From assembly GCA_023014485.1 (NCBI GenBank), contig JAJOZX010012212.1, forward strand, positions 1 through 64,000: a stretch of DNA of 64,000 bases, written 5' to 3'. The notes under the pieces are model-generated. The model worked only from the letters and a program-made list of their open reading frames with translations. It was not told where the DNA came from and searched no databases. A program made the translations under genes and the position numbers. The DNA is from Bathynomus jamesi (taxonomy: Eukaryota; Arthropoda; Malacostraca; Isopoda; Cirolanidae). Shown in pieces: positions 22,280 through 32,920 of this stretch; within the stretch, counting starts at the first letter, position 1; the number at the start of each line of letters is the position of its first letter.

Positions 22280-23761
22280 CAGTGGTGGGCACCGTTAACC
22301 AAAAAGTTAACTTCGTTAACCGCTAATCCGTTAAACATGTAACGGAAGTTACCGATAAACCGTTAACGTTAACTTTTATTATAAAAAAAATGAAAAACAC
22401 AATATATATATAATTTAATTTTCCCTCTTCTTCTCGTTCTCCATTTTGTCCATGAGATGCATGTTGCCCTTCATGAAAATTAGCATATCAAAGTTTTCAT
22501 CAGACAGGGATGATCTCTTGGCCTCAGGATGTCCTTGCCCATAGAGAACAAACGCTCCACTGCAGCACTGGAGGGGATGGCTGTGTTGAACTTGATGAAC
22601 AAGTCCACCAACACTTGCTCACCCAAGAAGGCAGCATCTGTCAGCAAGTCCTTGGAGTTGGTCTCCAGCCAGGTCTTGACCAAGTTCTGGGCCTTGCCCT
22701 TGAGTGACCTGTGGCTTCTGCTGCTCTCTTTTGTCTGGATGACAGCACTGAAGAACAAGATAAAAAATAAAATAACCCTTACCTTTGTTATTTGGAACAG
22801 ATATGGCACAGAATATTCGGGAAGTAATTGCACTGAAATTTCTTCGGTCTTCACAGCAGAGATACTAAAGAGTAAACAGCCTCTGGCGCCACACGCTCAC
22901 ATTTACTTCTCAACGCCATCTATTATCTCATAAAGAAACTAATTCACATTGGGACTTGAAAGTACCGGCAGGATCAACCGGGTAGAAAAATAATTATGGA
23001 GATTTTAAAGATGTGGTACCTAGAAGTACCGCCAGGACATAAAGGGTTAAGGTGAAAACGCTCCCATTGTAAGACATCAATTGACTTAATTTATGTCATC
23101 AAAGTGACATGAGAATTGAAATCTTACCTGATCAGTTTTATGGTTCTTGAAATGTATCAAGGAGACTACTAATAAGGTACTCACAGACATATTATAAATA
23201 TACATGACTTACTTGACAACGATTATTTTTAAATATTCACTAGCACAAACATGTTGCGCAAGAGACAGACTGCAAATGAAACGAATGTAGTTATTTGTTG
23301 TAATTGTTACATATATATTATTGAAAGTGCCTTAAAATGCTCGTGATATTTCTTGAAAGAAGTTGAAACATTCAACTCAAATGGCAAATCTTCCGCCTGA
23401 TTTTACAGTCGACCATGTTTTGCTCAAACCAATGCCATAAATAACTACCATATTTGGTAAGACACAAATTGTGGCGACGGAAACAAATATATCGCCTGAT
23501 TTTGCACTGCGGAAATGGAAATTCGTTCATCACTATTAACAGTGGCGGATTAATTGCGCACCTGCTTAGCACTGAAAATAATAGAAACTTTTAAACGTTT
23601 ATTTATGAATTTTTTGGGTTAACGGACTTGAGTTAACGGAAGTTAAATGTAACGGAAGTTAATTAGTCCGATAATGATTTTCAAAGTTAACTTAAAAGTT
23701 AAATCGTTAACGAAAAAGTTAACTTCGTTAATTAACGATTAACGGTTTGTGTCCAGCTTTG
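22280..23761. mobile_element. hAT-like element inside the LINE RT
   Basis: The left end is CAGTGGTGGGCACCGTTAACC and the right end, inverted, is CAAAGCTGGACACAAACCG. Both are followed inward by dense GTTAAC/TAACGGAAGTTA subterminal repeats. The related LINE copy at 60.6-62.2 kb supplies the uninterrupted site. The right flank is a (TA)n tract, not LINE sequence, so the far side was lost or rearranged. Confidence 0.65.
22480..22854 (-). pseudogene. hAT transposase C-terminal dimerisation fragment
   Basis: Reads ..LVKTWLETNSKDLL.., then FNTAIPSSAAVERLFSMG and DILRPRD. The block IPSSAAVERLFS..K.I..P.R is the core of the hAT family dimerisation domain. It lies within the 22.3-23.8 kb element close to its left end, as expected for a minus-strand transposase whose 5' and catalytic parts were deleted. 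The end (LMKTLIC) may be eroded. No catalytic domain is visible elsewhere in the element; 22870-23700 is otherwise unassigned AT-rich DNA. Confidence 0.65.
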
Positions 23762-23800
23762 TATATATATATATATACAGTATATATATATATATGTAGT
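23761..23800. repeat. (TA)n microsatellite
   Basis: Two adjoining TA tracts of about 16 bp separated by CAG. Confidence 0.85.
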
Positions 23801-24119
23801 TTTGCTTGTACCTCATGGGGAATGAACGTGTGGTGTCTCTCTGTATTAACATTCAAATAAGAAGGGAATAAACTACTCAGCAGTTTATTCTGTTTATACC
23901 CGAAAGTTTATAAATTATATCACTGGTCGACAAAATCGAACTTTTTATTTGTCACATGAACAAAAATGAGTGGATCTTATAGCTTTTTTACCGCTGAGTT
24001 CAAAAATGGCCTCAAAATTTTTCTATCACCTACCAATATTGAGTGCATCGAAAATGAAATTTGGACTAATTTATAGGCGTAATAGCAATATCGAAGTAGA
24101 AAATGCATATTGAATTCAC

Positions 24120-25395
24120 CTAAAATGTGGCTACTGACGATTTACGCTTGTATTTCGCCTCTGGGCCATTCCTTGACAATGTCCAGCAGTAGTCATCCAA
24201 CATGCTGGGGCTCCACTTGCCCTGGTATCGCTTCTCCATCGTGGATATTTGTTGATGAAAGCATTCCCCATGCTCATCACTAACATCGCCTAAATTTGTT
24301 GGGAAGAAGTCGAGATATGAGTCAAGAAAGTGAATTTTCAACGACATGTTGCACCCCACGTCTTTGTAGGCCTTGAGAAGTTCAACAAGTGACTCTTAAT
24401 TTTCGGCCTTGAAGTTTCCGAGGAAATTTGTGTTCACTACTTTAAATGCTCTCCAAGCTGCTCCTTCAACTTCACTTAGAGTTTCATCAAACGCGCTGTG
24501 TCTCATGATTTCTCTAATTAGTGGAACCACAAATATCCCTTCTTTGATTTTGACTTCGCTGATTCTCGGAAATTTCTGTTTCAAGTAGAGACCCCACCCA
24601 CCCCTGCCATTTTGATCCATAGCCTTAACAAAATTTTCCATTAAACTAAGTTTAATATGTAGTGGTGGCAAATAACTTTTTTGGATTAAGAAGAGGTGAA
24701 CTGGTGAGATTTTTATGCCCTGGAATCAACGCTTGTCGAAGTGGCCATTGTTTCTTTGAGTAATGGCTTTCCCGTACTCTGCTGTCCCATTCACAGAGGA
24801 AACAGAATTTCGTATAACCCAGTTGTAAACCAAGAAGAAGTGCAATCACTTTCAAGTCTCCACAGATATGCCAAAAGTATTTATCATATTGGATATGTTT
24901 CACAAGCAGGTGCATATTGTCGTATGATTCCTTCATATGTACGGCATGTGCTAATGGAACTGAAGGGTATTTATTTCCATTATGGAGTAATACAGTTTTT
25001 AAACTCAGCTTCGATGAATAAATAAATAGGCGCCATTCGTTTGGATCATGTTGTTGGCCAAGGGTTTTCATGAGAGGGTAGAAAGTTTCTTTGATGCTTG
25101 CGGTAAAAAGATATCTTAGTGCCTTTTTCTTGAAGATTCCAACTTTTCAACCTGGAAGCCGAAAGTTCGGATTGATCTTTTGACAATTTCAGATCACAGA
25201 CAAGCTCGCTCAGGTCTGCTTGAGATATTAAGTGAGGCTCTGTCGATGAACAAGATGGTTCAAACATTGGATCAACATCGTCTGTCAGTAAACCATGTTG
25301 AGCTTTGTCATTACCATTGTACATCAATTTCATTTTCATCATCTAAACTCCATGTTTCCGGCGGCCTTGGTACTGGCAAATGTTTATGTAAAACA
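24120..25395 (-). pseudogene. Unnamed multi-copy arthropod protein, central and C-terminal part
   Basis: Frames joined across shifts give PRPPETWSLDD near 25390, LSKDQSELSASRLKSWNL near 25180, RLFIYSSKLSLKTVLLHNGN with HAVHMKESYDNM near 25020-24920, ICGDLKVIALLLGLQLGYTKFCFLCEWDSR near 24870-24790, PLHIKLSLMENFVKAMD near 24660, and LGDVSDEHGECFHQ..MEKRYQGKWSPSMLDDYCW near 24290-24180. I recall this series of blocks from many unannotated, high-copy arthropod proteins. It is not any transposase superfamily I can name. GDLK, the WDSR region and SDEHGE..HQ are candidates for acidic catalytic residues. Frameshifts near 25060, 24660 and 24390 make it a pseudogene. Confidence 0.65.
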
Positions 25396-25399
25396 GGTA

Positions 25400-26110
25400 T
25401 GGAAAACTGATGAGTGGGTAGTTGGGAGGTAACGAAAATGGTTCACTGAGTAGGTAGGTAGTTAATCTAACAATTATTAAATTCCTTTTATGTCAATAAC
25501 TGGGTGGATGAAACCAATTGGTTGCTCACCAGAGTTATTCTCCACACTAGTATTTATATACTGTGTGAGAAGAGCGTGCTCGGTAATAGATAAACATTAC
25601 CGCTCAACCAACCGAGGAAAAAACCAAGACAACGCTGGTGGAAAAAGCCCCGCGAAGAGGAGAACAAGGAAGAACGAAAACGAGGAACAGGGCGAAAGGA
25701 CGGAACTGGAGGAGGGACGAGAACAGACAACGAAAAAGATCCCCACCAGCAAGTACGCTCTCGACAATTACACAACCGGAGAAAAGAGACTCCAATAACT
25801 AACAGTAAGTGACTAATTGAGTTTTTTAACCCAGCAATTTAATCACATTAAATTAAGCTGGGTCAGACAAGTTAGGCCTACATTGTGGCCTAAGACCCAG
25901 CATCAACTCATAGCTTAACAAAGGTGAAGGTAGATTGCCCTAACCTAATTTGGTGAGGAATCCTACTGTGGACCTCAATTTATCTGCCCGCTCTGGACCA
26001 TTTCCGGAATCTCTAGGCTGACCCCTCTAGGCTAGACTTGATCTACTCTATAGTTAGACTGGAGATATAAGGGGTGGGTTAATTGTGGACCAATTCATAC
26101 AGAGCATTTT
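25400..26110. other. Unassigned insertion or intron within the unnamed gene
   Basis: No protein similarity is recognisable. A charged open frame on the + strand (25490-25798; Lys/Glu-rich) has low-complexity purine composition and is not convincing. A stable stem, GCTGGGTC paired with GACCCAGC around an inner TTAGGCC/GGCCTAA stem, lies at 25856-25902. The interval might be a solitary LTR or an intron with lost splice sites. Confidence 0.4.
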
Positions 26111-26114
26111 TCGC

Positions 26115-26492
26115 ACAGGCTTTATGGCTGATGGTAAATTTGGGTATTGTACCATATGTTTAGATTTCGCAGTAATGCATAGTAGATTTGTTAAGCAGAA
26201 ATAACAATCCGTTAAATGGTCTTTCGGCTCTCTATATCATCGGAACAGCAAACGGCATTTGATGAGACCCATTTACCCAGCCTGTCAGAAGTCTTAAACA
26301 CGTAATACAGCATATATGAGGTGCCCACGTCTTGTTCTGATCCCCTACCTTGCAACCAAAATAAAGTTCGTATGCTCTTTTGACGAGAGGGGTGAAATTT
26401 CGCCTTTGAAATTTAAGTGTTAACTCTCTGCACACATAACAGAAACAGTTTGGATGGTTGACACACTCGCGTGGCATTCTGTCATGAAACAA
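26115..26492 (-). pseudogene. Unnamed multi-copy arthropod protein, N-terminal Cys-rich part
   Basis: Starts MFHDRMPRECVNHPNCFCYV with a CxxHPxCFCYVC cluster, then QRRNFTPLVKRAYELYFGCK, VGDQNKTWAPHICCITC and GSHQMPFAVPM. This is a probable zinc-binding N-terminal domain. A TGG-to-TAG-type stop and a one-base shift follow. Coding similarity then continues (DCYFC, KSKHMVQYPNLPSA) to about 26115. It belongs with 24120-25395; an interval of roughly 700 bp without family similarity (25400-26110) splits the two. Confidence 0.65.
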
Positions 26493-26821
26493 TACGAACG
26501 CACTGACAAAAAATGATTAAGGAAAATCACGAATAAAATGCACGATGTTCAGTGAGTGAAATCAAATGAGTAACTGACAAATGAAAGTCAACAGTGACGT
26601 GTAGCAACTTATAAGCAGAGGAAGAGGAAGACCCCGCCCCCTTCCTATTCTCACTCAAATCCTAAGTAATGTAAATTCGTGTGTCACTAAAACTGCGGGT
26701 GATAGAAAAATTCTGTTTTCATTTGCGTAATCAACGTAAAAAATTACACATAGTTCAAGTAAAAATATCTCTGTGACAAGACTTTGTTGACCAGTGATCG
26801 GTGAATCCGTGCATATAAATT

Positions 26822-26850
26822 ATAAAGTGGAATATATATATATATATATA
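26822..26850. repeat. (TA)n microsatellite
   Basis: TA repeat just before the mariner-like element. Confidence 0.85.
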
Positions 26851-26857
26851 TATTATA

Positions 26858-27208
26858 CACCGAGTGTCCCAAAAGTCAGTTTACCGAAGAAAATATTCTC
26901 CTAAGGTGAGTTTACTACAAAGAAAAAAAAATTCTGAAACATTTACAAAACATGAGAATAGTTCTGGTTAGAATAACTGTTCAAAATGTCGTCCATGTTG
27001 TTCGATGCACATCTTGTATCTGTCAACAGTTGACCGGCAAATTGCTTTACATAGTTCCTTATCATTGCTTAAGAGCTGGAATTCTTCACAAATGTAGTCT
27101 GAGGTCCTGAAGACATGCTGGCTTTTTGCTGTAAAAAAAAAATTGTCAATGTTTAGAATAATCATCAGGAGAAAACATTTTCCTCGGTAAACTGACTTTT
27201 GGGACACC

Positions 27209-27213
<5 letters not shown>
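26858..27213. mobile_element. Mariner-like deletion derivative
   Basis: Inverted ends of about 45 bp: the left has GTGTCCCAAAAGTCAGTTTA, the right its mirror (TAAACTGACTTTTGGGACAC). The left end follows TA. The minus strand keeps a transposase C-terminal fragment at 27120-26968 ending CIEQHGRHFEQLF, a pattern (R...CI...GRH.E) seen at the end of Tc1/mariner-type transposases. Confidence 0.65.

Positions 27214-27242
<29 letters not shown>
27214..27242. repeat. (GT)n microsatellite
   Basis: A GT repeat of about 30 bp between the mariner-like and hAT elements. Confidence 0.9.
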
Positions 27243-27244
<2 letters not shown>

Positions 27245-28496
27245 GTGATGTAGGTCACATCCGCATCCGCGGAACATCCGCACATTTTCTCGCATCCGCG
27301 TCCGCATCCGCACTTTGGACTGCGGATGTCGTGCGGATGTGGACCGTTGAGATAAAACGTCATTAATAAGCGGAAATTATCAAATTCTACTATGTTAATA
27401 GAACTAGTTCATTGTGCGCAAAAGTGATGCAAGCGACAAGACGAGAGGCTGTTCTTGTATGAAGTTACTCTTGCAACCTACTTAGATCCACGTTACAAAG
27501 CTAAGTTATTTTCACCTAGTACATTAGAACGAGTTAAATCATCACTTGGCAAAGCAGTTGAGAGCTTCAATCTCTTGAATCTGTCGCTTCGCCACCCACC
27601 AAAAGAATAAAAGTTTCAGTGACAGAACCAACACCAACAAGCAAATCTATCACAGAATCTGTCTCTCAGTTTCTTGAGTCAAGCAGCAATGACGAGACCT
27701 ACGCGATGTCAAAAGATGTAGTAAAAATGATCGAGAGCTATCACCAAGAAAAACGCCTGGCTGCATGTGACAATCCTATTAGTTGGTGGAAAAATACGCA
27801 GAATATCTATCCATACTTGAGTAAACTTGCAGGAAACATTTAGCCTGTCCTCCAACAAACGTACCAAGCGAGAGATTATTTAGCAGTGCTGGATTAATAT
27901 ATGATGAAAAGAGAAACAGACTGGCAGCAGAAAAGGCAGAAAAATTAATGTTCCTTAAGCATAACCTTCTATAATTAAGTTTGAACATTAAACGATGAAC
28001 ATCTTAGTTTACTTTATTTTAATTACTCATTTATAAATATGCCTAATAAAACTTTAAACTTAATATAAATAGTTATGAAGCTAATTAAAGATCTCTTTCT
28101 ATAAGGGTGGAGGTTGGGGAAAGAGGTCGGTGGGGTGCATTTGAGTTGGGTTCACGTCCCGCATCCTGGTAACACAATTATGGTTTCTAATTGTGGCTGA
28201 AACTCAACAAAATATAACGAATTTATTTGCAGACGAATTCACTGATTGATTTCTATATTAGTTAGATGCTTGATATTATTTTATATGTTCAGAGAAAAGT
28301 ACAGCAATTATTGTACAATTAATCAATTATACTACATTATAGCTACAGCTCTCTATATAATAACTTATTATATACGTTAAACACAACAAATCTCGAATAT
28401 ATCCTAAAAACGAAAATGTAGACATCCGCATCCGCGGATGTTGAAATCAAATCCTCATCCGCGGATGTGAAAAAAATGACATCCGCTACATCACTA
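27243..28496 (+). mobile_element. ATCCGC-repeat hAT derivative, copy 1
   Basis: The ends are TAGTGATGTAGGTCACATCC and its mirror ...GCTACATCACTA. Just inside each end are tandem ATCCGC/GCGGAT hexamers, including the palindrome ATCCGCGGAT. About 1.25 kb. Four copies of this family lie in the window (27.2, 42.1, 59.0 and 63.8 kb). The interior keeps only the 3' third of a hAT transposase gene. Confidence 0.8.
27480..27975 (+). pseudogene. hAT transposase C-terminal third (copy 1, frameshifted)
   Basis: Homologous to the copy at 42452-42829. It shows a TYLDPRY.AKLFSP block near 27475-27520, then the acidic linker, then WWKNTQNIYPYLSKLA. A one-base deletion near 27835 (LARKH becomes LAGNI) puts the final ..SERLFSSAGLIYDEKRNRL part out of frame, and another shift follows near 27970. 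No catalytic core remains. Confidence 0.75.
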
Positions 28497-28504
28497 ATAT
28501 ATAT

Positions 28505-28540
<36 letters not shown>

Positions 28541-28541
28541 C
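28497..28541. repeat. (TA)n microsatellite
   Basis: TA repeats at the join between the hAT derivative and the Penelope-like element. Confidence 0.85.
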
Positions 28542-28650
28542 ATATTGGTGAAGGCCGCTTCTGGCAAGCTTCAATTTCAATTTAAGCAGAAAGCCACAGA
28601 CAAGGAAAGAAACATCCATCAAGTTGGAAAGGGACTATATTTTGTATATT

Positions 28651-28689
28651 GCAACGTTTCAAGCACAAACTATGCTCATCCTCAGGCAA
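28651..28689 (-). ncRNA. Hammerhead ribozyme motif in Penelope-like element
   Basis: Read on the minus strand: TTGC, then CTGAGGA (core CUGANGA), a stem II of GAGCA/TGCTT, GAA, a two-pair stem III (AC/GT), T as the cleavage base, and GCAA closing stem I with the first TTGC. All invariant core positions fit. The very short stem III is typical of retroelement hammerheads, which may act as dimers. Self-cleavage is inferred, not shown. Confidence 0.7.
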
Positions 28690-29086
28690 AAATTCTAAAA
28701 AGTTAAAAACATATTAAAAACCATAATGACATTAACAAAATAAAATAGGGAAAAAATCCACAAGCATTAAAAACAAAAAGTCACTAAAAAAATTCTAGAA
28801 AGTTACAATTAAAAACCATAATGACTATTATAAAACAAAAGCGAACAATTAACAAGCTTTAAAACAATGAAAGTGACACTAAAAACGAACAATGAATAAC
28901 AGCTATAAAATACAAAATGTAAAACTCAAAAAAACTAAAAATTCACAGGCTATCTTTTAAAACACTAAAAAATTAAAAACCGACACTAAAAGGAACACAC
29001 CTTAAGTCTAAGCAGCACAGATTCCGAGACAAAACTTAAAAAACAGAAGCATCTAAAACCAAGTAAAGGTTGGTTGTTCAAGATGT

Positions 29087-31083
29087 TCAGTTTAGACGGA
29101 GGGGAACGGATGAAATATCAGAGTTAAGCGAAGGGGAGAGAGTTTTAATATACAGGGATTCTAAAAGTCTTAACGTTTGCTCACACGGAGCGGAATCTAA
29201 AATGTTAAAATTAGCTAAAGTTATATCGACTTTGCATAGAATAACATGGCTGCGTATAACTGAAGCTTCTTTAGTTTTCAAAGGTTTGTCAGTTCTATGG
29301 CTTATGCCCATATGGGCACAGAAACGCGACTCGAGGCTCCGCACACTGCTACCAATATAGCTCCGATCACATCGGGGACACTTGAATTCATAAACGACAG
29401 CACTGCGCAGAGCATCCGATACACGGTCTTTAACATTAAAATATGAGCCAATAGAACGACGGTTAACAAATACTAGTTTAAAATCTATTTGACAATAAAA
29501 TTTACTAAGAAGTGGCAGAAGGTTATTACGACAATAGGAATTCAGATATCCCATTTCTGGGAGCACAAGATAATATACATCTTTAGGAACGTTAAAATTA
29601 TACTTTTTAGGTTTGTAAATGTTAGCTAGAAATCTATTGATAGCGTTTTCCACAATCTGCAAAGGATAGCCATTATTCACAAAATATTTTCTTAAAAAAA
29701 CAAATTCATTATGCAGACATTGATAGTTGGAACATAAATTATACGCTCGGTTAAGTAGGGTGTTTACAGATGCCAGCTTGTATTTAAAATCACAATAACT
29801 TAAAAAATTGAGACCAAGACCAGTGAACGTCTTCTTACGAAAAACTGAAGTAATAATAGAATCACTCTCTCTGCTAATCAGTAAATCCAAGAAAGGCAGC
29901 TTGGAGTCAGATTCTTCCTCCAGAGTAAACTTTATGTTTGGATGCAAGTTATTTAAAAATGTAAAAAATTGATGAGCACTGCTAGCATCAGTAAACACTG
30001 CAAAAATATCGTCAACATATCGTCTATAAAAAATAGGCCTTATAGGGGTAGGAGGCTGGGTAAACATTTTGGTTTCTAAATATGTCATGAAACAATCTGC
30101 AGCCAAAGGGCCGATCGGAGATCCCATGCCCACGCCATCAATCTGCTGGTATATATCTCCATTAAATATAAAAGTACTACCTTTAAGAGTTTGCTCTAAC
30201 ATAGAATTAAGGTCATTTTTATCAAAACTTTGAAATTTGGGGGAATTACTAAAACCTTGTCAAGGATAATTTTACGAGTTTCGTCCACAGGGATATTGGT
30301 AAACAGGGAACTGACGTCAAAACTTACCAAGTAATGGTTTGAGTTAAATTTCTTATTAAGGAGTTCCCTTTGAAAAGACGCGGAATCGGAAATAGTATAC
30401 TCATTTTTGGAGAAAGGGGAAAGCAAACTAACCAAAAATTTGGCAAGATTATACGAGGGCAAGCTATATGAAGCCAGAATAGGCCTCAAAGGAATCCCGG
30501 GTTTGTGTATCTTAGGGAGACAATATAGTCGTCCCAGATCACATCCCGTTGCAAAAAGTTTTTTATAAGTTATTAAATCTATTGCTTTTTTAGTTTTCAA
30601 AGATGACAGTAACCTATTGATTTTATCCTCAAGCCGTAAGATTACAATTTTTGCACGATCCTTAATTAGTTTAAATTTCGAACCATCTTTTAACAATTCT
30701 AAGGTTTTATTAACATAATCCGCACGATTAAGAATTACAACACCCCTACCCTTATCTGGCCTAGTAACTAAAATGTTGGGGTTACGGGACAGATTGCGAA
30801 GAACACAAACATCAGATTTCCGAAATATGATAGAATTATGGCTGCAGATAACTTTTTGAAACAAATTATTCACAACATTTGACATTTCTGAAGAAAACCT
30901 GTTAAAATTACCTTTAATGGGTTGTGACTTAAGATCTGACAATAATTTTTCAAACGGCAACAAAAAGCGGGGTTTAGAGAAATTAAAAACTGGAATTTTA
31001 AAATGCAGGCCCAAAGAGAGCAAAAACCTTTCCCTCGCGGACAATGTATAAGCAGGGCTAGGTGCTTTAAACCCTAGATCCAT
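29087..31083 (-). pseudogene. Penelope-like reverse transcriptase with GIY-YIG endonuclease (one frameshift)
   Basis: Two overlapping frames, 31083-30196 (from MDLGFKAPSPAYTL) and 30202-29087, join at a one-base shift near 30250, giving about 665 residues, the usual length. RT landmarks: TRPDKGRGVVI near 30760, RPILASYSLPSYNLAKFL near 30470, SFDVSSLFTNIPVDET near 30310 (motif A Asp), GVGMGSPIGPLAADCFM near 30110 (motif B) and YRRYVDDIFAVF near 30020 (motif C YVDD). The C-terminus has YEFKCPRCDRSYIGSS near 29385, the start of a GIY-YIG nuclease with a Cys pair, then ESRFCAHMG. It should nick target DNA and prime cDNA synthesis. Apart from the shift all key residues are present. Confidence 0.85.
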
Positions 31084-31323
31084 GTCCCAAAGCTGGATCC
31101 TGTCTGCTTTGCAGATAGCTGGTGAGGGAAGCTATATTTATGGGACCTCTTTGCGAGTGACCCGTTGCCCACGTCGGGCTAGCATCATGAAAAAGAAAAA
31201 CTATGGTATTTGTCATTTACCATTACTTATTCGGACTATAGTGGATTTAATTATCCCAGAAGAGTTCCTTGTTCTATGCACTGTCTGTGTGTATCATATA
31301 TATATATATAATATATATATATA

Positions 31324-31791
31324 TTCGGATGCGGATCTTTAATTTCAATATCCGCGGATGCGGATGCGGATATTTAGTTAATGTATCAATATAATATAGA
31401 ATTATGAATATATGACAATTTTTCAAATTTCGTGATATTACTATTATGGCAGGCAATGCATGAGAATTAAAATTAATATTAATGTTTTCATGATGATAAA
31501 AATAACTTTCTCAAGAGTTTCAACCACAGAAAATTCAATGAAACAAGTTTCATTCAATTTTCTGTGTTACCACCTATTTATATTTGAGGTTTATATATTT
31601 GTTTGTTCATTAATAAATAATTAATACTTTACATGAAATGTGCATGACTGGGCCTTATAAGCTACTTTATAAGCTAATTTAATTGTAAATTGCATAATTT
31701 ATTAGAGGTAATATCCGCATAACATCCGCAGTCAGAAGTGCGGATGCGGATGTTAAAAATGATGCGGAGGCGGATATCCTGTCCACCACTA
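31324..31791. mobile_element. hAT-like MITE with GCGGAT subterminal repeats
   Basis: About 470 bp with GCGGAT/ATCCGC hexamers at both ends (31327-31375 and 31710-31775). The right end, inverted, reads TAGTGGTGGACAGGATATCC, distinct from the TAGTGATGTAGG family but clearly related in design. The interior is AT-rich and non-coding. The left terminus has merged into a TA tract. Confidence 0.55.
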
Positions 31792-31845
31792 ATATATATA
31801 TATATATATATAATATATATTATATTATATATATAATAATATAAG
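31792..31845. repeat. (TA)n microsatellite
   Basis: TA-rich tract with small interruptions. Confidence 0.85.
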
Positions 31846-31919
31846 GGTGAAAGATCATCAAGAATGAGTGGTAGGAGCAAATGAGTTTAAAGTGACTGAG
31901 ATTACAACTGCTCTAATGG

Positions 31920-32260
31920 TAGAGTAAGAAAAAGTGATGATCTGAGGTGGAAAAGGATTTTGGCAGAAGAAGTGGACAGAGCAACGATGAAATTGAGAGT
32001 GGTAAGACACCAGGCGTGGATGATGATTATCGAGAGCGATCGAAATAGGGTAGAGAAGTGGTTGTGGAGTGGATGACAGTTCTTGAGGACTGGAGAGAAA
32101 TGGTTGTGGCACCTTTATGAAAAAGTAAAGGTGACAGAAATAAGCGTTTAAAGACCTGCTGGAGGACAATGCTCCCTCATTGTATGAAAGTGAAAGCTGG
32201 ATATAGGAGGCGACAGCAGCAGCCTGGTTGTTGCGGCGATCCAAAGCAGGAGACCATGAG
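31920..32260 (+). pseudogene. Faint LINE reverse transcriptase remnant
   Basis: Broken frames show GKTPGVDDD near 32008, VLEDWREMVVAPL near 32083 and KSKGDRN near 32125, a pattern of RTE-like LINE RT domains (GK.PG.D, DW....V.PL.KSKGDR). Many stops are present. The fragment lies between the MITE and the minus-strand Helitron. Confidence 0.45.
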
Positions 32261-32422
32261 GGAGCCCGTCCAGAGTCTCGGGATATGAGGGCTGGGATAT
32301 TGTAATATAAGAGCAGAACAATTTGTTTAATAAGTTATACTAGCAAAAGGTCGGCGCTACGCGCCGATTTTGGTAGATCTGCGGTGCTTCGGGTGAATTG
32401 TGGGCCTACGGCGTATTTTATT

Positions 32423-32920
32423 TTGAACATCAGTAGCCCTTTATCGGGATATCATTCCTATTCCTATCACCTTGGGCCTCAGTAATTGGGGTGCCTGCGG
32501 CCTTCCAGTTACTGGCGAACCAATTATTCATTCAATAAAACTACAGAAAAGAACGCAGCCATGAAAATCTAAAGCTTCACAAATCTTAATACAATGAGCT
32601 CGGATTTGAAGCCTAAGATTGTCATGACTGCGTTCATTTCTATAGTTTTATTGACCAAATAACTGAACCGACAGTAATTGGGGGCCCTTGAACATCAGTA
32701 GCCCTTTATCTGGATATCATTCCTATTCCTCTCACCTTGGGCCTCAGTAATTGGGGTGCCTGCGGCCTTCCAGTTACTGGCAAACCAATTATTCATTCAA
32801 TAAAACTACAGAAAAGAACGCAGCCATGAAAATCTAAAGCTTCACAAATCTTAATACAATGAGCTCGGATTTGAAGCCTAAGATTTTCATGACTGCGTTC
32901 ATTTCTATAGTTTTACGGCC
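32423..32920. repeat. 265-bp tandem duplication within the Helitron
   Basis: The block beginning TTGAACATCAGTAGCCC at 32423 recurs at 32688 with few differences. Each unit also contains an internal inverted repeat (GAAAATCT...AGATTTTC type). The plus-strand Helitron at 44.9-45.3 kb has one unit. Confidence 0.8.

Larger units (their letters stand above)
23920..26798 (-). mobile_element. Putative DNA transposon with inverted ends around an unnamed gene family
   Basis: The left end reads ATCACTGGTCGACAAAATC (from about 23919). The right end, inverted from 26798, reads ATCACTGGTCAACAAAGTC: 17 of 19 identical. Between them is a single minus-strand gene of an unnamed arthropod multi-copy family (next entries). 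TATAAATTAT occurs just outside the left end and again 14 bp beyond the right end; this may be a target duplication or chance in AT-rich DNA. Confidence 0.6.
28542..31290 (-). mobile_element. Penelope-like retroelement
   Basis: A minus-strand element with a reverse transcriptase/GIY-YIG gene (31083-29087) and a 3' region of about 500 bp. That region contains a hammerhead ribozyme motif (28651-28689), as known in the pseudo-LTRs of Penelope-like elements. TA tracts and hAT-derived repeats flank both sides. Because its only clear lesion is one frameshift, it is among the youngest elements here. Confidence 0.75.

Noticed and set aside
25490..25798. Charged 102-codon open frame
   Set aside because: Purine-rich low complexity, no conserved motif, and overlapped by antisense frames of equal length.
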